64,000 bases of DNA from Vitis vinifera (lineage: Eukaryota; Streptophyta; Magnoliopsida; Vitales; Vitaceae): the NCBI RefSeq assembly GCF_030704535.1, contig NC_081822.1, forward strand, positions 3,215,001-3,279,000. Reading direction: 5' to 3'. The notes beneath the pieces were generated by a model. The model was not told the origin of the DNA. It searched no databases and saw only the letters and a list, made by a program, of their open reading frames with translations. Within the stretch, counting starts at the first letter, position 1, and each line of letters begins with the position of its first letter. Positions 60,820 to 64,000 of the stretch are shown here, piece after piece. The position numbers were made by a program, and so were the translations under genes.

Positions 60820-62780
60820 ATCTAATATATTGTTTTTTTATTTTAAATCTGAAACTCATATAAATAAAATTAAACAAGTGGAACCATTCATCCAGAGCCA
60901 ACATGTTGAAGGATGAGTGGGGCCATGACACAAAAATAAACCAAAGGGGTGGGAGAGTGTGACAGCGACTAAGCCGTAAAAGGGGCGTAGAAAACAATCA
61001 AGAGTGAAAGCTCAGTTGCAAATGCTTTTGTACATACTACAAAGTTTTAACCTCATCCTCTAACTCCCACTCCTATGGCGGTTACGATTCAGTTACTTGA
61101 AGCGTTCAAAGGGCCAATCTTGTTGATGCCCGCGTCACCCCCCACCTCTTTCACATCACCATTGCCGGCTCATCCCTCTCGACCGCGTCTTCGCCTCACC
61201 ACTAGCTTCGCTTTCACCTTCTCCCCACTTTGAATCACTTCAAAATATCTTATTAGCTACTCAAATCTTGTATCCTCCTTTCTTGTTGGATCACTGTCCG
61301 CACGTTCATCCATCGTCAGTTCGGCTTATATACTTGCACGTTCATCTTTATCTTTAGTGCCAGAATTGCAATCCGAACTTATTATTTCAGGCAAGACCAA
61401 AGAGGGATGGTGAACAGGTCGGCAGAGCAGAAGCCATATGAACTTAGTCAAAGTTGGATGAATGAGCAGAGCAAATCTATGACAAGGACAGTGAAAGTCT
61501 AATACAGAGAAGTTTTCAGTAAAAATAAAAAGAAGGGCCGGCACCTGAAACTAATGATACCGACATGTTTATGGAAATCAAGCACCCATTCACCCTCCCT
61601 CCTATTGGGGACGGCCATCAACCTACCAACACGCTCTAGTGCTCTGCTACCAATTTCATAATGTCAACTCTTATGATATTAGAATTTACGGAATGACTAA
61701 AAGAGCTATAAAATAAAAAAATTAAAAAACGTCCATTTGAAAAGTCAAATCAAACATTATGTAACGTTTATTTAAGCCCTTAGATGACTCAAGTACAGAT
61801 AAAGTTTAACAATTTATTAGGTCAAATGGCACGGATGGTGTATTTGATTGAATGTTTCCTGTAGCGTAGTCACCTCAGCTAAATTTATATACGAGTCTGG
61901 GCTTTATTTTAAAATTTAAACCATAGGTTGCTAAATGAGGAATTTAATGTAAATTAGGGCTAGTATTTGAAATATATTTAAAGTATGGCTAGTGGGCAAT
62001 GCTGTCGTAACTTTTCCGTTGAATGTCGCCAGTCCTTGTTAGCGATCAACATCATGCACTTTTTGGTAGGTTTCCATTGCAAATAAAAAAATGAATGGAA
62101 AAACTACGCTATACATTTGGCATACGCCATTCAAATTGGATTTGTCACATAAACCTAAGAGTGTTAATTTCCAGAAAAGAATCTTGGTATTCCATTAAAT
62201 TATTGCCTTTTACAACATCTTAATGCTTCCATTAGTAGTCTTTCCCAACCCATAACTCTAAAATCAAGGCTTTATTTATGGCCAAGCGGTGGGTGTATAA
62301 TTCTTCCAAACCCTATGGTCAGGGGTGTAATCATATTAGCAAAATAAAAAAAAATTGATAAATCGAATCCAAACCAACAAAAACCAATCATATTGGTTTG
62401 GTTTTCAAAAATAAAAAATTAGTTCGGTTTGAGAATTTTGGAAACCAATTTTGTCTATTTGATTTTTGAGATTTTCTTGTCTCCTAATTAATAAAAATCG
62501 AATTAAACCATATTCTAAAACTTATATATAATTGTTTGATATTTAATAATTTTTTATATTAAATTTTATTAAAGTAATTCATTATTTTTATATTATAGTC
62601 AAAATAATTCTAAATGTATTTAATATAATTTTAACATCAAATCCAAGTTGGTTTCAATTAATTTTGAAAACAAATTAAACTTGACGTCTAATATAAATTC
62701 AAATTAATAGGATTTGGGTTCAAAACAAATACAAATCTCCAACTAGATCTAGAACTAAAAAAAAAATTATTAAGTTGGAT
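60820..62780. other. AT-rich intergenic stretch
   Basis: No gene is supported. A small 52-codon plus-strand frame starting with ATG near 61076 lies in a locally C-rich patch (61070-61240), but it has no family match that I can see. Confidence 0.5.
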
Positions 62781-62799
62781 CAAAACTATCCACAAAAAT

Positions 62800-63235
62800 T
62801 AAACCAAACCGACCTCAAATTTACTTTGGTTTTTTCACTCCAAATATGGTCAACTCGATTTTTATCACGTATAAAACCGATTATATTGATTGGATTCATT
62901 TTTTATCCAAAAACTAATCGAATTAATCTTATTTACAAAACTACTTATGGATGCAAAACTAAAATAAGAAAAATTCTCATTTTTTTAGAGGAATGTGTAT
63001 TTAGGGCTAAAACTAAAATCAAACTAAATTGACCTCAAAATGTTTGGTTTGATTTAGTTATTTTAGTTTTTATCACGCATAAAACTGATTATACCAATTT
63101 GATTAATTATTTATTCAAAAATCTACCAATCTTATTTACACCTCTACCTATTATTTGTAAAAATAAAATAAAATAAAATAAAAAATCTAATTTTTTAGAG
63201 GAAGGTGTACTTGGGGTTGAAACTTCAAGATGGGG
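62800..63235. repeat. Degenerate ~215-bp tandem duplication
   Basis: GACCTCAAA (62811 and 63031), TTTTTATCACG(T/C)ATAAAAC, TCTTATTTACA, and TTTTTTAGAGGAA.GTGTA (62981 and 63191) recur in the same order 210-220 bp apart. It is surrounded by AT-rich DNA with TTGGTTTGG-type words. No coding sense. Confidence 0.65.
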
Positions 63236-63236
63236 T

Positions 63237-63268
63237 TTTTTTTTTTTTTTTTTGGTGGGGGGGGGTGT
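63237..63268. repeat. T and G homopolymer run
   Basis: About 19 T bases are followed, after TGG, by a run of G. The true length is likely uncertain in any assembly. Confidence 0.8.
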
Positions 63269-63269
63269 T

Positions 63270-64000
63270 GTCGTCCTTCCTTCTATGATTCTTGAAACCC
63301 ATCAGTGTCTTACCATGAATATGAATGGATGGTGATGAAAGCACCAAATTAAACTTTGATAATTCAAGTCAAAGTATGCCATAATTGGCCTATTTTTAAT
63401 AAACAGATATTTCTAAAAATAAAAATCATTATTAAACACGTTGATTGTCAACCCACTGCAATTAAAAATTCATTGGATTAAAATATTCTCTCGTATATAC
63501 CAAGAAAAAATATTAGATTCCTTGTCCTATGCATAGCTCATGAGATTCTCTTCTCAAAAACAAATTTAAAATCATTTTGAAACGTTTAGTACTCGTTCAT
63601 ATTTTACTTCCAAAAGGGTCATTTTATGTAGTACAGAGCTGACGAGATGCTACCCTACCTGAAGAATCCACCCCTTTCAGATTCGAGTCGGGCACCAAAC
63701 ACCGATGAACTTGAATACAACTCGACTAAAACGTTTCATACCATTTTTAAAGAGGCATCCGCCGGAAAACAAACAGTGAAGTTCAGTACAACTGAATTAA
63801 AATATTAGGAAACATATGGTTAGATTCTCAAAGACATATTGGATTTAGAGTTTGGTTTATATTTGAGTGATTCAGATTTGACTGTTGAGTTAACCCACCT
63901 TTTGTTTACGTATAATTGTGAGTGTAATGATAAGGGCTAATATTAATTAGGTTGGGTTAGATCAGATCACGGGTTGTGAGGAATGAATGATAACGAGGGG
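63270..64000. other. AT-rich intergenic end of the window
   Basis: I see no gene, repeat or regulatory structure that can be supported. Confidence 0.5.

Noticed and set aside
61076-61234. Small plus-strand frame (52 codons) in a C-rich patch upstream of NSP2
   Set aside because: There is no family motif, and the composition alone can explain the open frame.
62340-63140. TTGGTTTGG-rich AT stretch considered as a transposon
   Set aside because: It has tandem repetition but no inverted ends, coding part or target duplication that I could define.
1-64000. CRISPR array, bacterial operon or new defence-type gene cluster
   Set aside because: The content is plainly plant nuclear DNA with intron-split genes; no regularly spaced direct repeats with unique spacers exist.

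Overview
The window is nuclear DNA of a eudicot flowering plant. Genes are mostly split by introns, the spacers are AT-rich, introns are long (2-4 kb in places), and the repeats are plant LINEs and a Ty1/copia element. Grapevine (Vitis) or a close relative is my best guess from the look of the LINE family and the GRAS/NSP2 gene; this is an inference that I could not test.

Layout. 1-11 kb: a small glutaredoxin-like gene (+, 1574-2440), a p24-delta cargo receptor gene (-, 3556-5636) that carries one in-frame TAG, a 5'-truncated LINE (6781-9315), a 148-bp tandem duplication, and an intronless eIF1A gene (-, 10901-11338). 13-37 kb: aminoacylase-1-like M20 peptidase (+, 13669-18349), an ERF014-like AP2/ERF factor (+, 24093-24794) and a 12-exon YbaK/ProXp-type editing-domain gene (+, 26597-36527). 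These three have the same order as Arabidopsis At1g44820, At1g44830 and At1g44835 as I remember them, so this is a conserved block. The YbaK introns hold a SINE-like piece, a LINE fragment with an exact 265-bp tandem duplication at its 5' edge, and a small retroposon. 38-46 kb: an intronless zinc-ribbon/RING-H2 E3 ligase (-), followed by a diverged tandem duplication of about 1 kb. One copy of that duplication carries a young short copia element with LTRs and a TGAAT target duplication; the other copy still shows the empty site. 49-64 kb: a membrane MORN-repeat protein (-), a plastid-type kynurenine/glutamine-transaminase-like aminotransferase (-), and an NSP2-type GRAS regulator (-) with a miR171h-type target site. 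The last 3.5 kb is AT-rich and holds only a degenerate ~215-bp tandem repeat and homopolymers.

The genes do not form an operon or pathway. They are ordinary plant housekeeping genes (translation start, tRNA editing, ER-Golgi transport, amino-acid metabolism, ubiquitin ligation) plus two regulators. Several housekeeping genes have clusters of GCCCA/TGGGC elements just upstream. I found no CRISPR array, tRNA or rRNA gene and no clear new multi-gene system. The most useful leads are the p24 nonsense codon, the miR171h site in NSP2, the empty and filled copia sites in a duplicated segment, the exact 265-bp duplication, and an unassigned exon-like block at 19.8 kb.
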